Shown here: positions 27,597-36,078 of the stretch, in pieces
How the letters are laid out: the number at the start of each line of letters is the position of its first letter
How positions within the stretch are numbered: the stretch's first letter is position 1
From: Mycolicibacterium litorale
GTDB lineage: Bacteria; Actinomycetota; Actinomycetes; Mycobacteriales; Mycobacteriaceae
NCBI RefSeq assembly: GCF_010731695.1
Contig: NZ_AP022586.1
Span: 4,588,001-4,652,000, forward strand
Direction: 5' to 3'
Length of the DNA stretch: 64,000 bases
Notes under the pieces: model-generated
Told to the model about the DNA's origin: nothing
Databases searched by the model: none
Seen by the model: the letters and a program-made list of their open reading frames with translations, nothing else
Position numbers and translations under genes: made by a program

Positions 27597-28230
27597 TCTC
27601 TGCTATCGCGGCCCCGAGATCCCGGTTGTTCTGCTCGGTGAAGTGGATGCCGTCGACGCCGTCGGTGCTGACGACCGAACCGGCGTCGAAGAAGTCGACC
27701 TTCATGAACGACGCCAGCGCGGAGTACGCCTCCGGCAGTGCGGCGGTCTTGTCCCGGGCGCCGGCGAAGATCAGCGAGAACCACGGGTGGGGCATCGAAG
27801 CGAGCGGTGGCGGCGCGACGACGAGCACCCGCGGCGCGGGATAGATGGTGCCGACACCGCCCGCGCTCGTGAGCACCTGGGTCACCAGGACGCCCATGCC
27901 CATCGCGATGTCCAGCGGTTCGCGGTGGAAGTACGCCTTGGTGTCGTTGGTGCCGAGCATGATCACCACCAGGTCGAGCGGCAGGTGGCTGGCCAGGCAG
28001 GACGGAAGGTAGGCCGAAGCGTTCAGGCGCGGATCGCCGGGGTCGTCGGCGGTGGTGGTGCGGGCGCTGAGGCCCTCCTCGATGATCTCGTAGTCCGAAC
28101 CGAGCTCGTCGGCGAGGATTCCGGTCCACCGCACGTCGCGCGGATAGCGCTCGGTGGGCACCCCGTCCTCGACCGGAACCCATCCCCAGGTCAGCGAGTC
28201 ACCGAAGCACAGAACACGTTTGACGGCCAT
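27574..28230 (-). CDS. SGNH/GDSL hydrolase-acyltransferase (MsAcT-like)
   Basis: 218 aa. Block motifs of the SGNH family: block I FGDSLTWGW with Ser12, Gly in EEGLSARTT, block III GTND (93-96), and block V DGIHF with Asp193 and His196. Spacing and text match the M. smegmatis acyltransferase MsAcT (catalytic Ser11/Asp192/His195) closely, including WVPVEDG, ILADELGSDYEIIEEGL and DVRWTG. MsAcT is an octameric esterase that favours acyl transfer to alcohols in water. The native role is unknown. A TACGGT -10 ends 6 nt before the ATG, so the mRNA is probably leaderless. Confidence 0.9.
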   Translation of the reverse strand: MAVKRVLCFGDSLTWGWVPVEDGVPTERYPRDVRWTGILADELGSDYEIIEEGLSARTTTADDPGDPRLNASAYLPSCLASHLPLDLVVIMLGTNDTKAYFHREPLDIAMGMGVLVTQVLTSAGGVGTIYPAPRVLVVAPPPLASMPHPWFSLIFAGARDKTAALPEAYSALASFMKVDFFDAGSVVSTDGVDGIHFTEQNNRDLGAAIAEKVGALLS

Positions 28231-28236
28231 GCGACG

Positions 28237-28242
28237 ACCGTA
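28237..28242 (-). promoter_or_regulatory. -10 TACGGT for leaderless SGNH hydrolase mRNA
   Basis: Minus-strand TACGGT is followed by six bases and then the ATG (first base 28230). There is no Shine-Dalgarno, consistent with leaderless translation. Confidence 0.4.
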
Positions 28243-28315
28243 GCGCCGAGGCGGTGCACCGGACGGGATTATCGATGCGGGTTACCCTCGTGGAGTCGAC
28301 GAGAGGGGCAGACCT

Positions 28316-29152
28316 GTGGCCGGGAGAACGATCGTCATCACCGGCGCCAGTGACGGTGTCGGCGCCGCGGCGGCCAAGCGGTTGACCCGCAGCGGTGAGA
28401 ACGTCGTGGTGGTGGGGCGCTCACCGCAGAAGACCGCGGCCGTCGCGCAACCGTTGGGCGCGGATTCCTTCGTCGCCGATTTCGCCGATCTGGCGCAGGT
28501 GCGTGAGCTGGCACGGCGACTGCTCGAGACCTATCCGCGGATCGACGTACTGGCCAACAACGCCGGCGGGATGATGAACACCCGCGAGACCACGGTGGAC
28601 GGATTCGAGAAGACCTTCCAGGTCAACCATCTGGCGCCGATGCTGCTGACGACGCTGCTGCTCGACCGGCTCGTGGAGTCCGGTGCGTCGGTGCTCAACA
28701 CCTCGAGCATGGCCAACAAGTTCGCGCGGGTGGGCTTCGACGATCTCGACGCGGTGCAGAACCAGAACGGATCGCTGGCCTACGGCACGTCGAAGCTGGC
28801 GAACATCCTGTTCACCAAGGAACTGCACCGCCGCTATCACGGGGCCGGGATCTCCACGGCCGCATTCCATCCCGGGCCGGTGGCCTCGAACTTCAGCGCG
28901 GAGGTCGACAACCCGCTGTTCGGGGTGCTCTACCGCAGCCCGCTGCGCCACGTCGCGCTGATCGGGACCGAGCAGGGCAGCGACGAACTGGTGTGGCTGG
29001 CCTCGGCCGAGCCGGGCGTGGACTGGCAGTCGGGGGAGTACTACTACAAGCACAAAGTGGCCCGGGCGAACAAGATCGCCGACGATGCCCGCGCCGCCGA
29101 GCGGCTGTGGGACGGCAGCCTCGAACTGCTGGGTGCGAAGGCGATGTCATGA
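28316..29152 (+). CDS. Short-chain dehydrogenase/reductase
   Basis: 278 aa. Classical SDR: cofactor motif [12 protein letters not shown] (TGxxxGxG), NNAG motif in [11 protein letters not shown], catalytic Ser in [13 protein letters not shown], and YGTSKLAN (YxxxK; Tyr/Lys). This is the retinol dehydrogenase/WW-oxidoreductase-like branch. The tail ([29 protein letters not shown]) is typical for that group. GTG start with GAGAGGGG upstream. Its stop overlaps the ATG of the SRPBCC gene, so they form an operon. Substrate unknown. Confidence 0.9.
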   Translation: MAGRTIVITGASDGVGAAAAKRLTRSGENVVVVGRSPQKTAAVAQPLGADSFVADFADLAQVRELARRLLETYPRIDVLANNAGGMMNTRETTVDGFEKTFQVNHLAPMLLTTLLLDRLVESGASVLNTSSMANKFARVGFDDLDAVQNQNGSLAYGTSKLANILFTKELHRRYHGAGISTAAFHPGPVASNFSAEVDNPLFGVLYRSPLRHVALIGTEQGSDELVWLASAEPGVDWQSGEYYYKHKVARANKIADDARAAERLWDGSLELLGAKAMS

Positions 29153-29616
29153 CGGTTTCGGTGGTGGACAACGGACCCGGTCAGGTGAGCCGGGCTGTCG
29201 AGGTCGACGCGCCGGTGGGCGAGGTGTTCGCGCTCGTCGCCGACCCGCGGCGCCACCACGAGTTCGACGGGTCCGGCACGGTGGGCGCGAACATCGATGC
29301 ACCGACGAATCTGGTTGCCGGGTCCCGATTCTCGACGAAGATGCGAATGTTCGGGGTTCCGTACCGGATCACGAGCACGGTCACCGCGCTCAATCCGGAT
29401 CGGCTCGTCGAGTGGCGGCATCCCTTCGGGCACCACTGGCGGTTCGAGTTCGAGGAGATCTCGCCGACGCGGACACGGGTCACCGAGACCTTCGACTACC
29501 GGGACACCAGGGCGGTCAAGGACGCGCTGCACTACTACGAGCGGACCGGCTTCGCCAAGCGCAATGCCGACGGTATCGAGGAGACGCTGCGGCGGCTGCA
29601 CGACCGGTTCGCCTGA
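29149..29616 (+). CDS. SRPBCC (START/Bet v 1-like) family protein
   Basis: 155 aa with the polyketide-cyclase/dehydrase-like lipid-binding fold: [31 protein letters not shown] at the N-terminus, [18 protein letters not shown], and [11 protein letters not shown], then a C-terminal helix ending LRRLHDRF. These small domains bind hydrophobic ligands. ATGA overlap with the SDR gene suggests that both handle the same compound. Convergent with a TetR gene that begins to be read from the other side 2 nt away. Confidence 0.8.
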   Translation: MTVSVVDNGPGQVSRAVEVDAPVGEVFALVADPRRHHEFDGSGTVGANIDAPTNLVAGSRFSTKMRMFGVPYRITSTVTALNPDRLVEWRHPFGHHWRFEFEEISPTRTRVTETFDYRDTRAVKDALHYYERTGFAKRNADGIEETLRRLHDRFA

Positions 29617-29617
29617 G

Positions 29618-30226
29618 TCAGCGGGCGGACTGTTCTCTGCGGGTGCGGGGCGCTGGTTCTGGAAGAGGTTCGGTGGCAGCGGGATTCAGCGCGTCGAACA
29701 TCAGGCTGAGGTAGCGGCGGCGCATCGCCCGGGGCTGGTTCATCGCGACCGAGGCGGTGGTGACCATCGCCACGAAGGTCGCGACGTCGTCGGAGGTGAG
29801 GTCGGGGCGGAGTTCGCCGGTCGCCTGCGCCTGCATGATCATGTCGTCGAACTGATCGCGGTCCCGGGTGAACAGTTGGGCGGTGAGTTCGGCGAGGTCG
29901 CCGATGGAGGCCAGTAGCGGACGCTGCCGGAACATCACCTCCTCGAGGTGGGCGAGCGCATCGATGAACGCGGCGCGCGGTGCGTCCCGGCCCAGCGCGA
30001 GGATGGCGGGTTTGATGTCGGTGACGACGATGTCCTCGTAGACGGCGGCGGCCAGGGCGCGGCGGTTCGGAAAATGCCGGTAGAGCGTGGCATTCGCGAC
30101 ACCGGCGGCCTCGGCCACCTGACTGAGGGTCGCGTTGTCGCCGTCGCGGCCGAACACCTCGCGCGCTGCGGCGACGATACGGTGGACGTTGGCGAATGCG
30201 TCCGAGCGCCGGGTGCGCGAAGTCAC
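29618..30226 (-). CDS. TetR/AcrR family regulator
   Basis: 202 aa. N-terminal HTH: IVAAAREVFGRDGDNATLSQVAEAAGVANATLYRHFPNRRALAAAVYED, unmistakable TetR. The C-terminal ligand domain matches the TetR group with a four-helix pocket (LLASIGDLAELTAQLF). It may regulate the convergent SDR-SRPBCC pair or the alpha/beta hydrolase gene upstream on the same strand. GTG start; a TATCAT -10 lies 7 nt upstream, so the mRNA is probably leaderless. Effector unknown. Confidence 0.9.
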   Translation of the reverse strand: MTSRTRRSDAFANVHRIVAAAREVFGRDGDNATLSQVAEAAGVANATLYRHFPNRRALAAAVYEDIVVTDIKPAILALGRDAPRAAFIDALAHLEEVMFRQRPLLASIGDLAELTAQLFTRDRDQFDDMIMQAQATGELRPDLTSDDVATFVAMVTTASVAMNQPRAMRRRYLSLMFDALNPAATEPLPEPAPRTRREQSAR

Positions 30227-30233
30227 GCAAGAA

Positions 30234-30239
30234 ATGATA
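30234..30239 (-). promoter_or_regulatory. -10 TATCAT for leaderless TetR gene
   Basis: On the minus strand TATCAT is separated by 7 nt from the GTG start (first base 30226). CTATC occurs twice within this promoter (direct repeat with 15-bp period), a possible autoregulatory site. Confidence 0.4.
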
Positions 30240-30340
30240 GCGCGCTCCCAGATAGTTACCGTGTCGATGTGGGCGCGCGTTCGCGTAACGCCGGGGCGGA
30301 GATCCGGCCCGACAATCGCCGCAGCGTCACGTAAATCCGG

Positions 30341-31186
30341 CTATTGAGCGCCTGCGGTCTGGGCCGACACCGCCTCGACCGCATCGGCCACGGCGTCCGG
30401 GGCGTCGAGTGCCACGAAGGTGCTCGCGTGCGGCACCTCGACCATCGTCGCGTCCGGGAACGCCGCTGCCAGCCGGCGGCCGAGCGCCGGCGTGAAGCAC
30501 CGATCCCGCATCCCCCACACCACCCGCACCGGTCCGGTGAACCCCGGCAGCTGACGTCCCACCTCCATGAGATCGGTTGTGGCGATGTGGCGTAGCAGCG
30601 AGGCGAGGTTCGCCCGGATGCGCGGATCGGTCTGGCACGGCCGCACCCACGACGCGGTCAACTCCGGTCGCGGCCGGCAGAGCAACCCGTATCCGAACGG
30701 GGAGTGCCGCAACGCGCGCACCCGCATCGACTCCATCAGCAGCTTGATCGACCACTGACCGCGCAGCATCGCGAACACCACGTTGAACGGGAACGGCGGG
30801 AACTTGTCGAACGCGTCGCAGTTGGTGAGCACCAAGCGGTCGACGAGCCCGGGATAGGCCGTCACCGCCAGCTGGCAGATGGCACCGCCCGTGTCGTTTC
30901 CGACGAGCGTGACCTCACGCAGATCGAGCGCGGTGATGACATCACGGACCATCTCCGCCACGGCCGCCGGCGACAGCTCGGCGTCGACCGGAATGCGGTG
31001 CGACCCGAGCGGCCAGTCGGGCAGGATGCAGCGAAAGCCTCTCGCCGCCAACATCGCTGCGGCGGGATCCCAGAGCCGGTGGTCGACCAGCGCGCCGTGG
31101 ACGAACAACACGGGCGGCTGCGCGGAAGTCTCGGGCCCGACGGCGCGGTACGTCAAGGCCGCGGTCGGCAAGGTCAGCGTCGGCAT
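30341..31186 (-). CDS. Alpha/beta-fold hydrolase with Asp nucleophile
   Basis: 281 aa. Oxyanion region LFVHGALVDHRLWDPAAAML, nucleophile elbow VTLVGNDTGGAICQL with Asp (not Ser) at the nucleophile position, acid in VVWGMRDRCFTP, and C-terminal VPHASTFVALDAPDAV with the catalytic His. An Asp nucleophile is typical of haloalkane dehalogenases, epoxide hydrolases and fluoroacetate dehalogenases. Divergent from the TetR gene at 31248, with a shared operator-like region. Substrate unknown; a haloalkane or epoxide is a guess. Confidence 0.87.
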   Translation of the reverse strand: MPTLTLPTAALTYRAVGPETSAQPPVLFVHGALVDHRLWDPAAAMLAARGFRCILPDWPLGSHRIPVDAELSPAAVAEMVRDVITALDLREVTLVGNDTGGAICQLAVTAYPGLVDRLVLTNCDAFDKFPPFPFNVVFAMLRGQWSIKLLMESMRVRALRHSPFGYGLLCRPRPELTASWVRPCQTDPRIRANLASLLRHIATTDLMEVGRQLPGFTGPVRVVWGMRDRCFTPALGRRLAAAFPDATMVEVPHASTFVALDAPDAVADAVEAVSAQTAGAQ

Positions 31187-31207
31187 GTCGGATACCCTTC
31201 GTCGGGA

Positions 31208-31234
31208 AACTTACGAACACCTCGTACGAAAGTT
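31208..31234. promoter_or_regulatory. Candidate TetR operator between divergent genes
   Basis: AACTTACG (31208-31215) and CGAAAGTT (31227-31234) form an inverted repeat matching at 7 of 8 positions with an 11-bp spacer. It lies midway between the hydrolase and TetR starts. GGGTAT (minus strand, 31191-31196) just ahead of the hydrolase start may be part of its promoter. Confidence 0.4.
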
Positions 31235-31247
31235 ACGTGCAGACTGT

Positions 31248-31904
31248 ATGAAAGTCAACGATCGGTCGGCGACGCAGCGCCCGGCCCGGCGCACGCAGGC
31301 CCAGCGCACCGCCGAGACCAGGTCCCGGCTCATGGCGGCCGGGCGCCGGTTGTTCGCGCAGCTGCCCTTCGCGGAGGTGTCCACCCAGGCGATCGTCGAC
31401 GCGGCCGGCGTCACCCGAGGCGCGCTGTACCACCAATTCGCCGACAAGGCGGCGTTGTTCGAGGCCGTGTACGAGGAGGTCGAACAGCAACTGGTGGCCG
31501 AGCTGGCCGCCGACATCGCCGCGCAGGCGCCCTCGGATCCGTTGGCGGCGATGCGGGCGGGCGCCCGGTTGTTCCTGCAGCGGTGCGCGGCTCCCGACAT
31601 CCACCGCATCGCACTGCTCAACGCGCCCGCGGTGCTCGGATGGCAACGCTGGCGCGAGATCGGTGTCGAGTACGGCCTCGGTGTCATCGAGGCGCTGCTG
31701 ACTCAGGCCATCGACGAACAGGCGATCCCTCCGCAGCCGGTGCGGCCGACCGCGCACATGGTGTTGGGCGCACTCGACGAGGCCGCGCTGTACATCTCTC
31801 GCGCAGAAGACGCCGACCGGGCGCGCGAGGAGATGTACGCGGTGTGTGACCGACTGATCGACGGGATCGCCGGCCGGTTCACCGGTGGCGGATCACCGCA
31901 GTGA
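31248..31904 (+). CDS. TetR/AcrR family regulator
   Basis: 218 aa from ATG 31248 (MKVNDRSATQRPARR). HTH: LMAAGRRLFAQLPFAEVSTQAIVDAAGVTRGALYHQFADKAALFEAVYEEVEQ. The C-terminal part (DIHRIALLNAPAVLGWQRWREIG, GLGVIEALLTQAI) fits the tetracyclin-repressor-like C-terminal group. Divergent to the alpha/beta hydrolase gene 61 bp away, so it probably controls that gene and itself through the inverted repeat at 31208-31234. Ligand unknown, most likely the hydrolase substrate or product. Confidence 0.9.
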   Translation: MKVNDRSATQRPARRTQAQRTAETRSRLMAAGRRLFAQLPFAEVSTQAIVDAAGVTRGALYHQFADKAALFEAVYEEVEQQLVAELAADIAAQAPSDPLAAMRAGARLFLQRCAAPDIHRIALLNAPAVLGWQRWREIGVEYGLGVIEALLTQAIDEQAIPPQPVRPTAHMVLGALDEAALYISRAEDADRAREEMYAVCDRLIDGIAGRFTGGGSPQ

Positions 31905-32013
31905 CACTCGTTCGCATCGGTTCGGTAACTGCTCAGAATCCACGTTTGAGGAGCGGCGGGCGTTCATTAGGTTCCTCGTACAAGATCATTTCCCAGAGGT
32001 CGGAGATCCCTTC

Positions 32014-32916
32014 GTGCGGAACGAAAGTCGTTTTGCCACAACGGTGGTGGCGGCAGCCGCACTGATGTCGGTGGGTGGCCAGGTGACCGCGGGGCCCGTG
32101 GCGGCGCAGCCCAGCCCGGGCGTGCCGTGCCTGGCCATGGTGCAGGAGTTCGCGGCGTCCCCGCCCGACCTCGAGCAGTCGCTGAACAGTGCGGCCGCGG
32201 TGCTGGCGGAGCAGGCCGCACCGCCGTCAGAGAGCGTGCCCGCCGCTCCGGTCGAGGCGATGTCCGTGCCGGTCGAGGCACCGCCGGCGGCGCCCGCACC
32301 GGTTCCGGCGGCCGAGGCGCCCGCGGCGGTCCTCGTCGAGTCCGCAGGCGCCGCAGCGCCCGTCCCGCCGGTGCCCGCACCCGTCGCGCCCGCGGTGCCG
32401 CTCGCCGCAGGCCTACCGCCGATCGCGCCGCCGCCGGTCCCGGCGGTGGCGATCCCCGCACCGCCGGCCGCGCCGGTCGCGCCGTTGTCGGCGCCCGCCC
32501 CTCCGCCGGTGCCCGAGGCTCCGATTCCCGTTCCACCCCCGGCGCCCGAAGCGATCGCCCCGCCCGCCGCACCCGCCGCGCCGATCGCACAGCAGGCCGA
32601 GGAAGCGCCGACCCCGCCACCGATTGCGGACGCGCCGCCGCCACCGGAAACGCCGGCTCCGCCGCCACCGGCAGCAGAACCTCCGCCCGCACCGGTCGAG
32701 GCGCCGGTCGCAGCCCCCGTCGAGCAGGCGTCTGCGCCCTTGCCCCCGCCGGTCGACGCCGCACAGGCGGCCGGCGCGGCGGCTTCCGCCCTCACCGCAC
32801 CGCCCGCCACCGCGCCGCCGGCGATCACGTTGCCGACGGTGCCCGGTCTTCCCGTGCAGCTACCCAGCGAGCTGTCGATGCCCCGCGACCTCGTCTGCGA
32901 AGGCACCGCCTTCTAG
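32014..32916 (+). CDS. Exported Pro/Ala-rich low-complexity protein
   Basis: 300 aa from GTG 32014 (CGGAG 8 nt upstream). A signal-like N-terminus (RNESRFATTVVAAAALMSVGG...) ends near PVAAQP. After VPCLAMVQEFAASPPDLEQSL the body, residues about 65-270, is almost only Pro, Ala, Val and Glu, then a short conserved-looking end (LPVQLPSELSMPRDLVCEGTAF) with a second Cys. This suggests two small cysteine-bearing caps joined by an extended cell-wall-spanning linker. No family recognised; function unknown. The stop abuts the convergent hydrolase stop with no gap. Confidence 0.7.
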   Translation: MRNESRFATTVVAAAALMSVGGQVTAGPVAAQPSPGVPCLAMVQEFAASPPDLEQSLNSAAAVLAEQAAPPSESVPAAPVEAMSVPVEAPPAAPAPVPAAEAPAAVLVESAGAAAPVPPVPAPVAPAVPLAAGLPPIAPPPVPAVAIPAPPAAPVAPLSAPAPPPVPEAPIPVPPPAPEAIAPPAAPAAPIAQQAEEAPTPPPIADAPPPPETPAPPPPAAEPPPAPVEAPVAAPVEQASAPLPPPVDAAQAAGAAASALTAPPATAPPAITLPTVPGLPVQLPSELSMPRDLVCEGTAF

Positions 32917-33627
32917 TCAGAACGTCTGGTCAAGGAAGTCGCCCAACGCTCGCCAGGCCCGTTCCGCCACCACCGGGTGGTACTGGATGCCGCGCTCGGG
33001 CTGATCGGCGAACGGCGCCATGAACGCATGCTTCGCGCCGCCGTACGCATGCAACTGCCAATCGGCTCCCCGTGCGGTGAGCTCCTGTCCGAGTGCCACC
33101 ACGTCCTCCGGCGGCGCGAGCGGATCGTCCCACCCGTGATGCACCGCCACCCGCGCCGGGACCGGCCCGTCGGCGGCCCACTCCGGCGCGGTCAGCAAGC
33201 CGTGGAAACTCACCACCGCTCGCAGCGGATGACCCGCCCGCGCCACGTCGAGCACGCACAGGCCGCCGAAGCAGAACCCGATCGCCGCGACCGCGTCCCG
33301 GTCCACGTCGGGCACTGCGGTCAGTGCGGCGAGCACCGCCGACAGCCGTTCGGCCAATGCGGCGCGGTCGCCGAGGAACGCCGTCATCTCCTCGGCGCAC
33401 CGCTGCGCACCACCGGCGCTGACCGCCTCACCGAACAGGTCGACGGCAATCGCCTGATAGCCCCACTGCGTGAGCCGCTCGGCGATCGCGAGCTGGGCGT
33501 CGCTGCGGCCCTCCATCCCGTGGAACACCAACACCGTTGCCGGCGACGGTTCCCGCTCCTCCGGCTGGATCAGCACGTGGTCGAAGGTGAGGTCGCCGAT
33601 CGAGCGGCGCAGCGAAACCGTCGTCAT
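32917..33627 (-). CDS. Dienelactone hydrolase family protein
   Basis: 236 aa. Alpha/beta hydrolase with a cysteine nucleophile, C119, in the elbow AAIGFCFGGLCVLDVA, as in dienelactone hydrolases. VFHGMEGRSD is the oxyanion region, HHGWDDPLAPPEDV carries the acid, and YGGAKHAFMAP the catalytic His. Cytoplasmic. The ATG at 33627 starts MTTVSLRRSIGDLTFD. It is divergent from the MoxR operon with 112 bp between. Substrate unknown; family members hydrolyse lactones or esters. Confidence 0.9.
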   Translation of the reverse strand: MTTVSLRRSIGDLTFDHVLIQPEEREPSPATVLVFHGMEGRSDAQLAIAERLTQWGYQAIAVDLFGEAVSAGGAQRCAEEMTAFLGDRAALAERLSAVLAALTAVPDVDRDAVAAIGFCFGGLCVLDVARAGHPLRAVVSFHGLLTAPEWAADGPVPARVAVHHGWDDPLAPPEDVVALGQELTARGADWQLHAYGGAKHAFMAPFADQPERGIQYHPVVAERAWRALGDFLDQTF

Positions 33628-33739
33628 GCCGCCGACGCTGCCAGATCGGCCGTGATCACGGCGGTTGTTCGCCTTCGGCGTAGCCGCCGCGGACCGGTGC
33701 AGGTGTGAGAAGCCGCGCTCGGGGTAATCCACGCCGGAT

Positions 33740-34741
33740 ATGACTGCCGCACGCACCCGACCTGATCAGCAATCCCTCGTCGAAACGCAGCGCGTCGTGC
33801 GCGCGGTCGGCGACGCCTTCGCCGCCAAGGTGGTCGGTCAGCTCAACCTGCGCGAATCGTTGCTGATCGGCCTCCTGACCGGTGGTCACGTGCTGATCGA
33901 AAGTGTGCCGGGCCTGGCGAAGACCACGGCCGCGCGGGTCATCGCCGCCGCGATCGACGGCGAGTTCCAGCGCATCCAGTGCACGCCGGACCTGTTGCCC
34001 AGCGACATCATCGGCACGCAGATCTACGAGTCCGCCACCAACCGGTTCGTCACCCAACTCGGGCCGGTGCACGCCAACATCGTGCTGCTCGACGAGATCA
34101 ACAGGTCCAGCGCCAAGACCCAGAGCGCCATGCTCGAGGCGATGGAGGAACGCCAGACGACCATCGCCGGTCAGGTCTACCCGCTGCCCGAACCGTTTTT
34201 GGTCATCGCCACCCAGAACCCTGTCGACCAAGAGGGCACCTACCCGCTCTCCGAGGCGCAGACCGACCGCTTCATGATCAAGGACCTGCTGGAGTACCCG
34301 TCGGTGGACGAGGAAGTCGAGGTGATGGCGCGCATCGACGCCGGCATCTACGACGCCGACCATCACAGCGCCCCGGTCGTCGGTCTCGCGGACGTGCGGC
34401 GCGCGCAGCAGGTGGTGCGGCACGTCCACCTGGACCGCGTGCTCGTGCAGTACGCGAGTCGCCTGGTCGAGGTGACCCGTCGCCCCGACAAGTTCTTGCC
34501 GCAGCAGATCGCGCGGTTCGTCTCCTACGGCGCGAGCCCGCGTGCCACGATTGCGCTCTGCCAGGCCGCCCGCGCCCGTGCGGTGCTGGCCGGCCGCGGG
34601 CACGTGCTGCCCGAGGACGTCGCCGCGGTCACCCACCGGGTGCTGCGCCACCGGTTGATCCTCGGCTTCGAAGCCGCCAGCGCCGACGTCACCGCCGACC
34701 GTGTCGTCGATGCGGTACTGCAGGCTGTGCGGGTGCCCTGA
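33740..34741 (+). CDS. MoxR-family AAA+ ATPase
   Basis: 333 aa. AAA+ core with MoxR-type Walker A ESVPGLAKTT (54-63), Walker B IVLLDEINRS (114-123) and sensor 1 in FLVIATQNPVDQEGTYPLSEAQTDRF. MoxR ATPases act as chaperones for assembly or activation of VWA-domain protein complexes at the membrane. First of six same-strand genes (33740-38679) joined by overlaps or 4-nt gaps. The M. tuberculosis genome has three MoxR loci; the downstream gene order here (two VWA-like membrane proteins and a Pro-tail protein) does not let me assign it to one by memory. Confidence 0.92.
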   Translation: MTAARTRPDQQSLVETQRVVRAVGDAFAAKVVGQLNLRESLLIGLLTGGHVLIESVPGLAKTTAARVIAAAIDGEFQRIQCTPDLLPSDIIGTQIYESATNRFVTQLGPVHANIVLLDEINRSSAKTQSAMLEAMEERQTTIAGQVYPLPEPFLVIATQNPVDQEGTYPLSEAQTDRFMIKDLLEYPSVDEEVEVMARIDAGIYDADHHSAPVVGLADVRRAQQVVRHVHLDRVLVQYASRLVEVTRRPDKFLPQQIARFVSYGASPRATIALCQAARARAVLAGRGHVLPEDVAAVTHRVLRHRLILGFEAASADVTADRVVDAVLQAVRVP

Positions 34742-34745
34742 GCCC

Positions 34746-35615
34746 GTGGGCACGCATCTCAACCGGGCCAGAGCCCACTTCGGCAAGGACACCCGAGGTC
34801 TGCTCGACGGCGGACGTTATGCGCTGTTGCACACGCGCAGTTTGGAATTCGACGATCTGCGCCCGTACGTTCCCGGCGACGACGTCCGCGACATCGACTG
34901 GAAAGCCTCCGCCCGCTCGGGCAGCGTGCTGATCAAACGGTTCGTCTCCGAGAAGCACCACAAGATCCTGCTGGTCGCCGACGCCGGCCGGAACATGTCC
35001 GCGCTGGCGGCGAGCGGTGAGTGCAAACGCGATGTCGCCGCCTATGCGATGGGCGCGATCGGCCTGATCACCATGAACCGCTCCGACGAGGTCGGCATGG
35101 TCCTCGGCGATGCGCGCGGGTGCGCGAACGTCCCCGCCCGCCGCGGGGAGAACCACATCGAGAGCCTGCTGCACCGGTGGTACACGCACAGCCTCGCCGA
35201 TCCGGGCCCCAGTGACATCACTTCCCAACTCGAATACGTGGCAACGCATTACGGCCACAGCCGGCTGATCGTCGTGGTGTCCGACCAACCCGACACGACC
35301 CCGCGCCTCGACGAGATGCTGGGCCGGCTGGCCGCCCGCCACGACATCATGTGGCTCATGGTGTCAGACCTCTCGCCGATCGGCGGGCCCGAAGACGCCG
35401 ACGGCTACGACGTCTCGACCGGCAAGGTCGTCCTCAACGGCGCCACGCTCGGCAGGCGCGTCGTCGCCGCGTATCGCCGCGCTGAGAAGGCCCGACTGCG
35501 CCGGCTCGACGCGCTGCTGACCCGGCACGCCGTTCCGTACGCGACCCTGTCCGGTAGCAGTGACATCCGCCGTGAACTGGTCGCGCTCACCGAGGTGCTC
35601 GCCCGTGCGGGATGA
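34746..35615 (+). CDS. DUF58 domain protein of the MoxR operon
   Basis: 289 aa from GTG 34746, 4 nt after the MoxR stop. DUF58 signature LEFDDLRPYVPGDDVRDIDWKASARSGSVLIKRF near residue 40, followed by a VWA-like fold: ILLVADAGRNMSALA, where the MIDAS DxSxS is altered to D-A-G-R-N, and IVVVSDQPDTTPRLDEML. DUF58 proteins are usual MoxR partners. Soluble, without a membrane helix. Overlaps the following gene by 11 nt. Confidence 0.88.
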   Translation: MGTHLNRARAHFGKDTRGLLDGGRYALLHTRSLEFDDLRPYVPGDDVRDIDWKASARSGSVLIKRFVSEKHHKILLVADAGRNMSALAASGECKRDVAAYAMGAIGLITMNRSDEVGMVLGDARGCANVPARRGENHIESLLHRWYTHSLADPGPSDITSQLEYVATHYGHSRLIVVVSDQPDTTPRLDEMLGRLAARHDIMWLMVSDLSPIGGPEDADGYDVSTGKVVLNGATLGRRVVAAYRRAEKARLRRLDALLTRHAVPYATLSGSSDIRRELVALTEVLARAG

Positions 35616-36078
35616 GCTGCTTCGGCATGTGATCGGTCCGACCCCGTACTCCGGCTGGTGGCTGTGGGTGGCGATCCTGCTGATCCTCCTCGTGATCGTC
35701 TGGTACGCCGTGGTTTTCGTGGCGACGCTGCCCTCCGACAAGCTTCGGGGGCGTCCGGTCGTGGGCACCCTGCACGCCCGGCTGCTGCAGCGTCGCTACG
35801 CCCGCCGGATCGCCGACATCACCGCCGACCACGAGGCGGGACGGTTGACCGCCGCCGAAGCCTGCGCGGGCATCAGCCGCACCCTGCGCAGCTTCCTGCA
35901 CCAGTCGACCGGGGTGCGCGCGCAGTACATGCAGATCGATGCCCTGGCGGAGAGCAGGGTGGGTGCCGCCGTCCCCGTGCTGGCCGAGCTGGGTGACGTG
36001 CAGTTCAGCGACGCAACAGCCGGTGACGTCGGACGGCTGGGCGCGCGCGCACAGGAGCTGGTCCGCACATGGACCTGA
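35605..36078 (+). CDS. Small membrane protein of the MoxR operon
   Basis: 157 aa from GTG 35605, inside the end of the DUF58 gene. One strong membrane helix (about 18-42, WWLWVAILLILLVIVWYAVVF) followed by a charged cytoplasmic helical part (RRYARRIADITADHEAGRLTAAEACAGISRTLRSFLHQSTGV). Size, topology and position recall DUF4381 proteins that sit between DUF58 and VWA genes in other MoxR operons, but I see no decisive motif. Overlaps the next gene by 10 nt. Confidence 0.72.
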   Translation: MRDELLRHVIGPTPYSGWWLWVAILLILLVIVWYAVVFVATLPSDKLRGRPVVGTLHARLLQRRYARRIADITADHEAGRLTAAEACAGISRTLRSFLHQSTGVRAQYMQIDALAESRVGAAVPVLAELGDVQFSDATAGDVGRLGARAQELVRTWT

